DNA of 64,000 nucleotides from Sphingomonas nostoxanthinifaciens (GCF_019930585.1 NZ_CP082839.1:1860001-1924000); one strand, 5' to 3'; positions 1 through 7,636 are shown, counted from the stretch's first letter. Notes: generated by a model not told the origin, from the letters alone. A program made the numbers and translations.

Positions 1-252
1 GTCGCGGTGGCGCTCGACGAGCGCGGCCGGCTGCGCGGCGAGCCGGCGATCGCGATGCAGGGCATCCCGGTCGAGGAGGATCGCGACGACTTCATCGAGG
101 AAGCACGCGATGCCGCGGTCGAGGCGCTCGGCGGCAAGCGTGGCCGCGACGACAAGGCCCTGCGCGAGGCGGTGCGCCTTGCCGTCCGGCGCCGCGCCGT
201 CGCGTGGACCGGCAAGAAGCCGGTCGTCGACGTCTCGCTGATCCGGATCTGA
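1..252 (+). CDS. rnj: Ribonuclease J, C-terminal fragment (5' part outside window)
   Basis: The reading frame is open from the first base and stops at 252, so only the last 83 residues are visible. They match the C-terminal domain of the RNase J metallo-beta-lactamase/beta-CASP ribonucleases. A 'RGIP'-like strand (here MQGIPVEE) is followed by an acidic helix, then a basic helix rich in Arg, and the family's closing strand GKKPVVDVSLIRI. RNase J combines 5'-3' exonuclease and endonuclease activity in RNA processing. The catalytic metal-binding motifs lie in the missing part and cannot be checked. The DUF1467 gene that follows 19 bases later is the usual neighbour in sphingomonads (from memory), which supports the call. 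Confidence 0.8.
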   Translation, partial: VAVALDERGRLRGEPAIAMQGIPVEEDRDDFIEEARDAAVEALGGKRGRDDKALREAVRLAVRRRAVAWTGKKPVVDVSLIRI

Positions 253-271
253 CGGGCAGGGAAGGCCAAGG

Positions 272-559
272 ATGCGGCCGGCCTCGATCAGCGCGATCTT
301 CATGCTGTTCTGGGCGATGAGCTTCTTCCTCGTCCTCCCCTTCCGCCTGCAGCCGCGCCGCCACGATCGGGATCGCCCGATAGCCGGCCAGGCCGAGAGC
401 GCGCCGCCGCATTTCAGCTTCGGCCGCACGGCATTCTGGACGACGATCGTGGCGCTCGGGCTGTTCGGCCTGTTCTACGCCAACTACGTCAACGGCTGGA
501 TCATGCCCGACATGCTGAACCTCGTCCCCGATCGCCTGATCGAGGGAAATGGGGCTTAA
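272..559 (+). CDS. DUF1467 family small membrane protein
   Basis: This 95-aa protein has two predicted membrane segments. One is at residues 6-24 (ISAIFMLFWAMSFFLVLPF) and the other is around 54-72, after a basic linker. The size, the two segments and the position directly after RNase J fit DUF1467, a family of unknown function common in alphaproteobacteria. The start ATG follows a purine-rich stretch (gggaaggccaagg). It probably shares a transcript with rnj. The next gene converges on it with only 12 bases between stops. No biochemical role can be assigned. Confidence 0.75.
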   Translation: MRPASISAIFMLFWAMSFFLVLPFRLQPRRHDRDRPIAGQAESAPPHFSFGRTAFWTTIVALGLFGLFYANYVNGWIMPDMLNLVPDRLIEGNGA

Positions 560-571
560 GCGTCACCGGGA

Positions 572-1462
572 TCACCACAGCACGCCGTCGATTGGCCGCA
601 GCGGCGGCGGCGCATCGTCCCCGATCGACTGCAGCAGGTCGATCTCGATCGTGCGGCACATCGCCTCCAGCGGTACGTCGTGCACCGTATCCGAAAAGGG
701 ATCGACCAGATCGTCGCCGATCGACAGGCCGGCGAGGAACATGAATCCTGCGACCGACGATCCGATCGGCGTCGCCCATTCCAGCGTCTGCACCAGTCCG
801 ATCGGCAGCAGCAGGCAGAAGAGCCGCGTGAAGAAGGCGGGCAGACTGCGATATTGTGCCGGCAGCGGCGTGTTCTTCAGCCGCTCCATCCCGCCCTGCG
901 CATTGGCGATATCGACCAGCACGCGTTCGATCTGCGCCTGCTGAATGCTGTCGATCAGCCCGTCGGCGCGTGCATCGCCGATCAGTCTGCCGGTGCCGTC
1001 GAGCAGCCCGTTTGCCGGATTGGTGCGTGCCAGCGGCGCCACAGCCGCATCGGCGCCGATCAGCCGCTCGATATCGGGTGCCGGATCGTGCCGGCGGAGC
1101 TGGTGGCGCAGCGAATGGACGTAGGCGATCTGGCGCAGGACCACGATCCGCCGGATCGCCAGCGCGGAGGGATGGTCGTCAGGCAGGAATGCGCCGACCG
1201 CGCGCGCCAGGCTGCGCGACGCGTTGATCATCGCCCCCCACAAGGTCCGCCCCTCCCACCAGCGCTGATAGGCCGAGTTGGTGCGGAAGCCGAGGAAGGC
1301 GGCCAGCACCGTGCCGAACAGGGTGAGCGGCAGTGCGGGCGCCGCGAACGGCGAGAAATAACAGAAGAGCGTCACCGCCACGTCCCACACGAACAGCATG
1401 GCGAGCAGGCGCCAGGCCGTGTGGAGCGTCTGGCGGACGCGCGGTTCGCGGCCGACGATCAT
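572..1462 (-). CDS. Bestrophin family (UPF0187) inner-membrane channel-like protein
   Basis: The 296-aa protein has the bestrophin/UPF0187 pattern. Paired hydrophobic segments lie near residues 17-60 (ending LFGTVLAAFLGFRTNSAY), with the conserved FRTNSAYQRWWEGR signature. A long helical middle follows, then a second pair of membrane segments around residues 210-255. Bacterial bestrophins form pentameric ion channels; the prokaryotic protein studied structurally is cation selective, but substrate selectivity cannot be read here. The start overlaps the stop of the upstream 74-aa protein (ATGA, 1459-1462), so the two are translationally coupled. Confidence 0.85.
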   Translation of the reverse strand: MIVGREPRVRQTLHTAWRLLAMLFVWDVAVTLFCYFSPFAAPALPLTLFGTVLAAFLGFRTNSAYQRWWEGRTLWGAMINASRSLARAVGAFLPDDHPSALAIRRIVVLRQIAYVHSLRHQLRRHDPAPDIERLIGADAAVAPLARTNPANGLLDGTGRLIGDARADGLIDSIQQAQIERVLVDIANAQGGMERLKNTPLPAQYRSLPAFFTRLFCLLLPIGLVQTLEWATPIGSSVAGFMFLAGLSIGDDLVDPFSDTVHDVPLEAMCRTIEIDLLQSIGDDAPPPLRPIDGVLW

Positions 1463-1683
1463 TCGGGCGCGCTCGCGACGCGGCCGAGCACGGCGTGGCG
1501 CAGGCCGAGCAAGGCCGCGATCGACGCGACCTTGATCGTGTCGGCCTGCAGCGCCGGGCCGGCATAGGTCAGCGCATAGGCGACCGCGCCGAGCGCCAGC
1601 ATGCCCAGCATGATGAACGGCAGGGCCTCGATGTCCCGCCAGCTCAGCGGTGCGGGGTGGGGATGCATGACGTCGTCATACAT
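1459..1683 (-). CDS. 74-aa two-segment membrane protein, unknown function
   Basis: The start ATG at 1683 is chosen because a GGAG Shine-Dalgarno lies eight bases upstream. A much longer open frame continues upstream but has no supporting features. The product starts MYDDVMHPHP and has two hydrophobic segments (about residues 21-40 and 52-67) separated by a short loop. Its stop overlaps the bestrophin start by four bases, so it is the first gene of a two-gene unit and may serve the channel. I do not recognise the family. Confidence 0.6.
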   Translation of the reverse strand: MYDDVMHPHPAPLSWRDIEALPFIMLGMLALGAVAYALTYAGPALQADTIKVASIAALLGLRHAVLGRVASAPE

Positions 1684-1706
1684 GAAATGCGCTCCATCGT
1701 CGTTGG

Positions 1707-1737
1707 CGTGCTGCAAGCGTGGGTGCGGTGCAGCACG
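1707..1737. repeat. Perfect 9-base inverted repeat upstream of the 74-aa/bestrophin unit
   Basis: Bases 1707-1715 (cgtgctgca) are exactly complementary to 1729-1737, with a 13-base spacer. The repeat lies 24-54 bases upstream of the 74-aa protein start. It could be an operator for a dimeric regulator or a hairpin in the leader of that transcript. No U-run follows on either strand, so a terminator is unlikely. Confidence 0.45.
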
Positions 1738-1906
1738 ACCGCAACCGTCGGAATTGGCACGGCAATCTTTCCTCACCCCGATGTTGCTGGGCCCGACCGC
1801 GGCCATGTCCGTTCCGCAAGATGTTGTTGCCGTGGATGCCGATCGTGGCCGAACGCCTGCGGGCGGTGCAATCGTCGACGCCCGGCGTCCGGCGCGTCGC
1901 GGCTTC

Positions 1907-1935
1907 TTGACCCTCTTCGGCACCACGACTAATTG
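1907..1935 (+). promoter_or_regulatory. Candidate sigma-70-type promoter for the ltaE leader
   Basis: TTGACC at 1907-1912 is followed after exactly 17 bases by TAATTG at 1930-1935. The -35 box is good and the -10 box is poor. The predicted transcription start near 1942 falls just before the closing helix of the folded RNA, which is the main reason to take it seriously. Confidence 0.35.
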
Positions 1936-1941
1936 CCTGCC

Positions 1942-2075
1942 CAGCATCAAGAGTCGGGCCGACGTCCGACACCAACCTGCTCCTGGCAAGGTGGTGCCTC
2001 CTGCGAGCGGGGGGATGTGGCCGGACCGGCAACCACGGGACTTACGCCACATCGACGTCGATCCGACCCTTGGGC
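1942..2075 (+). ncRNA. Candidate structured leader RNA (possible riboswitch) upstream of threonine aldolase
   Basis: By eye this segment folds into a branched structure. The closing helix pairs 1949-1957 with 2063-2071 (8 of 9 pairs) and continues as 1960-1966 with 2054-2060 (7 of 7). Inside are three hairpins: 1970-1978 with 1989-1996 (one bulge), 1997-2003 with 2008-2014 (two G-U pairs), and 2017-2023 with 2027-2036 (three-base bulge). No U-run follows, and the ltaE GTG lies 25 bases downstream, so a 5' leader fits better than a separate small RNA. It does not match the conserved cores I know for glycine, TPP, FMN, cobalamin or SAM riboswitches. A 6S-like RNA is an alternative. Confidence 0.4.
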
Positions 2076-2100
2076 GAGAGTCCAACGACGGGATCATGCC

Positions 2101-3156
2101 GTGACGAACCAGCCCCAACAATTCGCCAGCGACAATTATGCGGGCATGTGCCCCGAGGCGCTCGACGCCATGCTGCGCGCCAATGACGGCTCTGCAACCG
2201 CTTATGGCGAGGATGTGTGGACGCAGCGCGCTGCCGATTCCTTCCGGAAGCTGTTCGACAGCGACTGCGAGGTGTTCTTCGTTTTCAACGGCACCGCGGC
2301 CAACTCGCTCGCGCTGGCGGCGCTCTGCCAATCCTACCACAGCGTGATCTGTGCGGCGTCGGCGCACGTCGTGACCGACGAATGCGGCGCGCCCGAATTC
2401 TTCTCGAACGGATCCAAGCTGCTGACCGTGCAGTCGGACGATGCCAAGCTGACGCCCGAGGCGATCCGCGCGCTCGCGACGAGCCGATCGGACATCCATT
2501 TCCCCAAGCCGCGCGTCGTCACCATCACCCAGCCGACCGAGACCGGCCTCGTCTATTCGATCGAGGAGGTGAGGGCGATCGCCGCCGTTTGCCGCGAGCT
2601 CGATCTGAAATTGCATATGGATGGGGCGCGCTTCGCCCACGCCTGCGCGACCCTCGGCTGCACCCCGGCGGAGATCAGCTGGCAGGCGGGCGTCGACGTA
2701 TTGTGCTTCGGCGGCACCAAGAACGGCATGGCGGTGGGCGATGCGGTGATCTTCTTCGATCGCGCACTGGCGGAGGATTTCGGCTATCGCTGCAAGCAGG
2801 CGGGGCAGCTCGCGTCGAAGATGCGCTTCCTGTCGGCGCCGTGGGTCGGCCTGATGGAAAGCGGCGCGTGGCTGCGCAATGCCGAGCATGGCAATGCCTG
2901 CGCCGCGCGCCTCGCCGATCAGGTGCGTGGCCTGCCCGGAATCGAGCTGATCTTTCCGGTCGGGGCCAATGCGGTATTCCTCGATGCGCCGCAGCCGGTG
3001 CTGGAGGGGCTGCGTGCGCGCGGCTGGCGCTTCTATACCTTCATCGGCGGCGGCGCCCGCTTCATGTTCGCGTGGGATGCCCAGCTGGCGCGCGTCGACG
3101 AACTCGCGCGCGATATCCGCGCGGTGAGCACCGCTCCGGAAGCCCTGGTCGCCTGA
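2101..3156 (+). CDS. ltaE: Low-specificity L-threonine aldolase
   Basis: This 351-aa PLP enzyme belongs to the beta-eliminating lyase/threonine aldolase family. It cleaves L-threonine and L-allo-threonine to glycine and acetaldehyde. The family N-terminus FASDNYAG is present. The PLP-binding lysine sits in FGGTKNG near residue 206, and HMDGARFAHA holds the Asp and Arg that contact the cofactor. The GTG start at 2101 is preferred because it gives the short N-terminus (VTNQPQQFASDNYAG) typical of the family, while the longer upstream frame has no resemblance to it. A structured leader and a possible promoter lie upstream. Confidence 0.88.
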   Translation: MTNQPQQFASDNYAGMCPEALDAMLRANDGSATAYGEDVWTQRAADSFRKLFDSDCEVFFVFNGTAANSLALAALCQSYHSVICAASAHVVTDECGAPEFFSNGSKLLTVQSDDAKLTPEAIRALATSRSDIHFPKPRVVTITQPTETGLVYSIEEVRAIAAVCRELDLKLHMDGARFAHACATLGCTPAEISWQAGVDVLCFGGTKNGMAVGDAVIFFDRALAEDFGYRCKQAGQLASKMRFLSAPWVGLMESGAWLRNAEHGNACAARLADQVRGLPGIELIFPVGANAVFLDAPQPVLEGLRARGWRFYTFIGGGARFMFAWDAQLARVDELARDIRAVSTAPEALVA

Positions 3157-3180
3157 CCGGGCCCGCTTGAACGGCTGCGA

Positions 3181-5460
3181 CTAGCGCCGCAGCCGCTCGA
3201 TTGCCTGCGCCAGCACGACGTAGAGCTTGCCCGCGTCGGATGACAGCATCGTCGTAGCGATGGCATTGCCGTCGCGCGTGGCCATCACACGGCGGAGCAG
3301 CGCCTCGAAATCGTGAAGGTAACGGTTGGTGAGCTCGCGGAAGTCGGGCTCGTCATTATAGCGGGTCGCGATCGTCTGCGCCTCGGCGCGCTCGACCAGC
3401 CGCAGCGTGCGGCGGGTGAAGACGCCGCGATCGCCGCGCAGATAGGTCTTCCAATCCTCGTCGCTCGTCTCGGTCGCGAACAGGCGGGCGACGTCGATCG
3501 AGGCGGAGTTGAGCGCCTCGATCAGCAGGCTGACGCTGCGCGCGAAGCTGGCATCGTCGTGCGCCTCGGTTTCGGTGCGATTTTCCTCGATCCGCGCCTC
3601 GATCGCAGTCGCCGTCTCGGCGATCGTGACGAGCTGGCGGCTGAGCCGCTCGGCCGCCGAGCGTGCGGCCTCGACCGCCTGTTCGGAGGCGGCAGCGACT
3701 GCTGCTACCTCGTCGCGGCCGACGTCGCTCATCGCCGTGGTGAGCGCGCGCGCGGCGGATTCGCCGAGCCGCTGCGCCACGCGCGGGATCGCTGCCGAGA
3801 GCGCGTCGCGGGCATGTTCGGACGCCTGCGTCGCGGTGTCGCGAACGCGGAGCAGCGCGTCGACCAGCTGGCCGGTTGCGCCCTCGCTCAGGCTGCGGGC
3901 TTCGTCGGCGGCCTGATGAAGCAACGTATCGAGCGCCTCGGCCTGGGCATGCAGCGCCGCCAGCCGCTCCTCGCCGACCGTGCCCGCATCCTGCAACGCG
4001 ATCCGCTGTCGTTCGAGCAAAGTGGTGCTGTCGGCGAGCCGTGCCGCGACGGCGCTCGCGGTCGCCTCCAGCCCGTCGGTCCGCTCATGCGCGGCGGCGA
4101 TGGCGTTGAGGCTTTGCTCGGCGTGGATCTTGACCCGCGCCAGCGCCGCCGGAATGGCGTCGGCCAAGGTGGCGACGCTCGCCTCGCTCTGCTGGCGGAG
4201 GTTGGTGACGCGGCCAAGCAAAGTCTCGGCGCTCTGGCTGCTATTGCCCAAAGTACGGCCGATCGCGTCGCTATGTTCGGCGAGCGCGACGATCGCCTCG
4301 GCGAGATCGGCGGTATGTTCGGCGCCCTTGTCGCCGAGGCTGGCGAAGCGGGCCTCGACCGCCTCGACCGCCTGTTCGAGCTGGCCGAGCAGCCCGCGTG
4401 CCTGCAATTCCTGCCCACGCAGCCCGGCGCCGATCCCCTCCACGCGCGATACCAATTCGTCGAGCCGCGCCGACAGCGCCTTGACCGCATCGTCGCCGGC
4501 TGCACCGAGCGAGGCGCGTCCCTGCGACACCATCGCGGTGAGCGCGGCGCTCTGCGCGGAGACCGCCTGACGCGTCTGCTCGACGCCTTCGGCGGCAACG
4601 TCCAGCGCGATGTCGACCGCGCGGCCGATACCGAGCGCGGCATCCTCGATCCGTTTGTCGGCGGCGGCAGCGCTCATCTCGACCCGGTCGAGCTGTCCGG
4701 CCAGCCGGGCGGCGGCGCCGGCGGTCGCCTCGCCCGCCGAGCGCGCGCGCGCATCGAGTTCGGCCAGCAGCTCGGCCAGCGTGCGCGCACGGCCGTCCAC
4801 CTCGCTGCTGCCTTCGCGCAACCGCTCGGCCAGCATGCGCGCGGTCGCCTCCGCCTGAGGCAAATCGGACATGAGGACGCCCAGATCGGCGCGGGCGATG
4901 CCGGTGGCATCGTCGAACGTCGCCGCGGCGCGGCCGAACGCTTCGGCCTCGCTGCGCAGGTCGATTGCGGCGCGGGTCATGCGTGCGCCGGTTTCGCTGC
5001 CGAGCGTGTTGAGCGCCTCCGCCTCCACCTGCAGTGCCGCGCGTGCGACCGTCAGCCGCTCGTTCAGCGTATCCAGCGCATCGACGACCAGGCCGGCATC
5101 CGCCCGCAGTTGCGCCGACATGCGCGCCTGACGCCGCGTCTCGGCGGCGCCGCTGCGCGCGATCAGCAGATACAGCACCGCCAGCAATGCGAGCGGGCCG
5201 CTGCCGAGCCCGACCCACGCGGCGAGCTTGAGCGGCGCGAGGCCACCGGGCGGCGCGGCTGTGGCGAGCCCGACGGCGAGCAACGCGATCCAGCCGACCG
5301 CCGCAACGAGCAGGATGATTCCTGCGGCGGCACGGCGCCAGCGCTTTCCATCATGCACAAGTGTCTGATCGAACGCGGCTTCGCCGTCGACCGATACCAT
5401 GGTCTCATCGGGCGTGCTCTCGCTCGCCCAATGGTCTTTCGCCGTCGCCCCCTGATTCAT
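3181..5460 (-). CDS. Large membrane-anchored coiled-coil protein (TipN-like architecture)
   Basis: The 759-aa protein has an acidic cytoplasmic N-terminus of about 40 residues, then two membrane segments (about 44-66 and 77-101). About 500 residues of Ala/Glu/Arg/Leu-rich heptad-like sequence follow, with few prolines or glycines, as expected for a long coiled coil. The last 120 residues differ: they are compact and less biased, with DWKTYLRGDRGVFTRRTLRL and a Tyr-rich helix, and look like a conserved domain. Two N-terminal membrane segments plus a long coiled coil recall the Caulobacter polarity factor TipN, but I cannot show homology. AAGG before the ATG supports the start. It converges with ltaE. 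Confidence 0.6.
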   Translation of the reverse strand: MNQGATAKDHWASESTPDETMVSVDGEAAFDQTLVHDGKRWRRAAAGIILLVAAVGWIALLAVGLATAAPPGGLAPLKLAAWVGLGSGPLALLAVLYLLIARSGAAETRRQARMSAQLRADAGLVVDALDTLNERLTVARAALQVEAEALNTLGSETGARMTRAAIDLRSEAEAFGRAAATFDDATGIARADLGVLMSDLPQAEATARMLAERLREGSSEVDGRARTLAELLAELDARARSAGEATAGAAARLAGQLDRVEMSAAAADKRIEDAALGIGRAVDIALDVAAEGVEQTRQAVSAQSAALTAMVSQGRASLGAAGDDAVKALSARLDELVSRVEGIGAGLRGQELQARGLLGQLEQAVEAVEARFASLGDKGAEHTADLAEAIVALAEHSDAIGRTLGNSSQSAETLLGRVTNLRQQSEASVATLADAIPAALARVKIHAEQSLNAIAAAHERTDGLEATASAVAARLADSTTLLERQRIALQDAGTVGEERLAALHAQAEALDTLLHQAADEARSLSEGATGQLVDALLRVRDTATQASEHARDALSAAIPRVAQRLGESAARALTTAMSDVGRDEVAAVAAASEQAVEAARSAAERLSRQLVTIAETATAIEARIEENRTETEAHDDASFARSVSLLIEALNSASIDVARLFATETSDEDWKTYLRGDRGVFTRRTLRLVERAEAQTIATRYNDEPDFRELTNRYLHDFEALLRRVMATRDGNAIATTMLSSDAGKLYVVLAQAIERLRR

Positions 5461-5543
5461 CGCGCGACCTTACCAGCTTTGCCGGCGGGCGGAAGCGCAG
5501 GCGCCGCTTGATCGAACGGGCAACCGCACCTTATCGCTGTTGC

Positions 5544-6743
5544 GTGGCCGCCGCTGATCCTGCCCTGACCGCGCTGATCGGCGCTTATGAACCGGGGCCG
5601 GGGCCGGGCGGCCTGCGCGCGCTGCTGCCGCTCGCCGGCGCGACCCTCGTCGAGCATCAGGTGCGGCGCGCGGTGGCGGCGGGTGCGGGCCGCGTGCTGT
5701 TGCTGATCGAGACGGTGCCGCCCGAACTGGCCGAGACCGTGGCGCGGCTGCGTCGCGACGGCATCACTTTGGCATTCGTCGAATCGATCGGCGCGGCAGC
5801 GGACGCGCTGCCCGAACATGATCCGGTGCTGCTGATCGGCGACGCCTGCCTGCCCGAGATCGAACTGATCGAGGCACTCGCGTGGCTGCCTGTGCCCGCG
5901 CTTGCGACGTTGCAGGACGGCCCCGATCATCAGCGCCACGAGCGGATCGATGCGGTCACGCGCTGGGCAGGACTGGCGCTGCTGGACGGGCACCGCATCG
6001 GCGAGACGGCGGCGATGATCGGGGACTGGGATCCGGTCTCCACGCTGCTGCGGCGCGCGGTTCAGGAAGATGCGGCCCGGCTGGTGGCGGACGCGCAGCC
6101 GCCGGCGCTGATGGTCGAGGCCGATCGCCGCGACGATGCCGAGCGCACGATGATCGAGGCGGCGCGCCGTCCCGGTCGCGATTGGATCGAGCGCGGCGTA
6201 TTCGGACGATTCGAAGAGGTGGTGCTGCCGCCATTGCTCGAGCGGCGGGTCGAGGCGCTGTCGCTCGCATTGGGAAGCAGCGTCGCCAGCGCACTGGCGG
6301 CGGGGCTGGCGATCATGGATTGGCGCGGCAGTGCGCTCGTCCTGCTGCTGGCGAGCGGGCCGCTCGCCGCGATCGCGGCGCGGATCGCGCGTGTTCGCGA
6401 TCGGCCGGTGCCGCACGGCCGGTTGCTTAGCGAGGCGCGGATCGTTTTTGCCGCGGTGGCTCTGCTGGCGCTGGCGCTGCGCATCGCGAGCGGCAGTGGC
6501 CAATGGGGCTGGGCGGTGGTCGGGGGGGCTGCATTGCTCGGCATGATCGCGTCGGCCCGCGAGCAGCGGCTGGTGCCGGGCTGGGCACCGATCTGGCTGG
6601 CCCGGCCGGACGGGCTGATCTGGGCGATGGCGCCGCTGGCATTGGTCGGCCGGTGGGATGCGGGGCTGGCGCTGCTCGCGCTTTATGCCTGGGCCGGCGC
6701 CGTGGGCGCACAGCGCGAGGCGCTGACGAGGGCGGAAACGTAG
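5544..6743 (+). CDS. Nucleotidyltransferase-like domain fused to a membrane domain, unknown function
   Basis: The GTG at 5544 gives a 399-aa product starting MAAADPALTALIGAYEP. Residues 1-200 resemble a degraded sugar-nucleotide transferase fold: LLPLAGATLVEHQVRRAV is the usual 'name the first base pair' helix, followed by alternating strands and helices. The GxGxR substrate loop is not obvious. The C-terminal half (about 225-395) has roughly six hydrophobic segments. This layout is known from transferase/CDP-alcohol phosphatidyltransferase fusions, but I cannot find the CDP-alcohol DG-AR-D-D motif, so catalysis is uncertain. The start is uncertain, since the open frame continues upstream antisense to the coiled-coil gene. 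Confidence 0.5.
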   Translation: MAAADPALTALIGAYEPGPGPGGLRALLPLAGATLVEHQVRRAVAAGAGRVLLLIETVPPELAETVARLRRDGITLAFVESIGAAADALPEHDPVLLIGDACLPEIELIEALAWLPVPALATLQDGPDHQRHERIDAVTRWAGLALLDGHRIGETAAMIGDWDPVSTLLRRAVQEDAARLVADAQPPALMVEADRRDDAERTMIEAARRPGRDWIERGVFGRFEEVVLPPLLERRVEALSLALGSSVASALAAGLAIMDWRGSALVLLLASGPLAAIAARIARVRDRPVPHGRLLSEARIVFAAVALLALALRIASGSGQWGWAVVGGAALLGMIASAREQRLVPGWAPIWLARPDGLIWAMAPLALVGRWDAGLALLALYAWAGAVGAQREALTRAET

Positions 6744-6788
6744 GCGGAAAGGCGGTCCGGCGGGCGATGCCCGCCCGGACCGGCAATC

Positions 6789-6872
6789 TTACAGGGCGAC
6801 GATCACGCCCACGACAAGCGTCTGGACGGCGATCGCGAGCACAAGGCTCGTCGCCCCTTCGAACAATCTCAC
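6789..6872 (-). CDS. 27-aa hydrophobic membrane microprotein
   Basis: The sequence encodes MRLFEGATSLVLAIAVQTLVVGVIVAL and then TAA. After a charged six-residue N-terminus it is one membrane helix to the end. The GTG start is preceded by AGGAG at 6881-6885 with an eight-base gap, the clearest ribosome site in this stretch. It lies on the same strand 105 bases downstream of the DUF6628-like gene and may share its transcript. No family is recognised. Its shape suggests a regulator or small subunit of a membrane complex, or a single-pass toxin-like peptide. Confidence 0.55.
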   Translation of the reverse strand: MRLFEGATSLVLAIAVQTLVVGVIVAL

Positions 6873-6977
6873 AACGATTTCTCCTGAGTGGCAGCAAATG
6901 CTGCGCTGCAGCGCATATGGTGAGGCGCTCAACTCGCCGCAACTCAGAAACAGTTCGTCGCAGATGCAGAAAATGCA

Positions 6978-7409
6978 TCAGGCCTTGATGGTCATTCCGG
7001 CATCGGCGAAGCTGATGCTGACCGCCTGCGCGCTGGTGACGAGGCCGAGGCAGTCATGCACTTTCAGCAGTCCAGTCAGCGTCGCGTGGGCGATGGCGGG
7101 CGCCGGTCCGGCTTGGACGATCGCATCGAGCAGGTGGCGCTCGGCGCGGGTCATGCGCGGGCAGCAGCATGGCGCGACCGCCACCTTGGTCGTCGCGACG
7201 CGGGACATCTCGGCCATCAGAGCGCGCAGCAACACCAACGGACGGCGATAGCCGAGGCCGAAGCCGGTGAAGAAAGCATGCGCCGCATGCGCATCGGCGA
7301 TGCCGCCCGCCGCCATCCGACGGATGCCGAACAGCAGCAGTCGCGCATAGGGATCCGCCGGCACCGCATGCGGCAGCAAAGCCTCGGTGGGAATCGTGCG
7401 TTCGGTCAT
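6978..7409 (-). CDS. DUF6628-like protein, unknown function
   Basis: The 143-aa protein starts at 7409, where GAGGAGG lies seven bases before the ATG. The longer frame to 7466 lacks such a site. The sequence is rich in Ala and His early on (ADAHAAHAFFTGFG) and carries a conspicuous APCCCPRMT cluster near residue 91, followed by a helical C-terminal half (AERHLLDAIV, TLTGLLKVHDCLGL). From memory it resembles the sphingomonad family DUF6628; no biochemical role is known to me. The three adjacent cysteines suggest metal or redox chemistry. A Fur-like operator lies in the promoter region. Confidence 0.55.
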   Translation of the reverse strand: MTERTIPTEALLPHAVPADPYARLLLFGIRRMAAGGIADAHAAHAFFTGFGLGYRRPLVLLRALMAEMSRVATTKVAVAPCCCPRMTRAERHLLDAIVQAGPAPAIAHATLTGLLKVHDCLGLVTSAQAVSISFADAGMTIKA

Positions 7410-7445
7410 CCGTGCCTCCTCATGGGAAGACAGATTTCCACCTCT

Positions 7446-7470
7446 GCTATTGATAGTCAATCGCAATTAG
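7446..7470 (-). promoter_or_regulatory. Fur/Irr-like operator upstream of the DUF6628-like gene
   Basis: The minus strand here reads ctaattgcgattgactatca followed by atagc. This is an imperfect ATTG/CAAT dyad that resembles Fur boxes of proteobacteria. A TTGACT within it, followed after 17 bases by AAATCT, could be the -35 and -10 of the DUF6628 promoter, which would put the box over the -35. Agreement with the Fur consensus is partial. Confidence 0.33.
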
Positions 7471-7603
7471 CTCGGTGGGATCGGGCGCACAACGATCCGT
7501 TCTCGCGAGCGCACCGGGCTGGCGTCCTGACGACTTTTCGTGAGTTGGATCGGCCAGCGCAAGGCGCGCGCCCGCGCGCACCGAAGGCTTGGCCCCATAA
7601 AGC

Positions 7604-7626
7604 GGGCCGCCCCGGCGGGGCGACCC
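7604..7626 (-). terminator. Terminator hairpin after purC
   Basis: Bases 7604-7613 pair with 7617-7626 (9 of 10 pairs, GC-rich) around a three-base loop, 11 bases past the purC stop. On the minus strand the stem is followed by gctttat, so the U-run is short and termination may be partial or Rho-assisted. Confidence 0.5.
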
Positions 7627-7636
7627 TTGACCGCGT

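Larger units (their letters stand above)
1684..2100. other. 417-base intergenic region without a credible gene
   Basis: This is the longest stretch in the window without a gene. The open frames crossing it show only GC-driven codon bias and no family resemblance. It contains a perfect 9-base inverted repeat (1707-1737), a sigma-70-like promoter on the plus strand (1907-1935), and a sequence that folds into a branched RNA just before threonine aldolase (about 1942-2075). Each is listed separately. Confidence 0.6.

Noticed and set aside
1684..2100. A protein-coding gene in the 417-base gap (frames at 1601-2104 plus and 1459-2889 minus)
   Set aside because: The translations are Arg/Pro/Ala-rich with no recognisable domain or ribosome site. 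The sequence is better explained by a promoter and folded RNA.
3313..5511. A 732-codon plus-strand frame opposite the coiled-coil gene
   Set aside because: It is antisense to a protein with membrane segments and a conserved end. The translation is Arg/Gly-rich and featureless.
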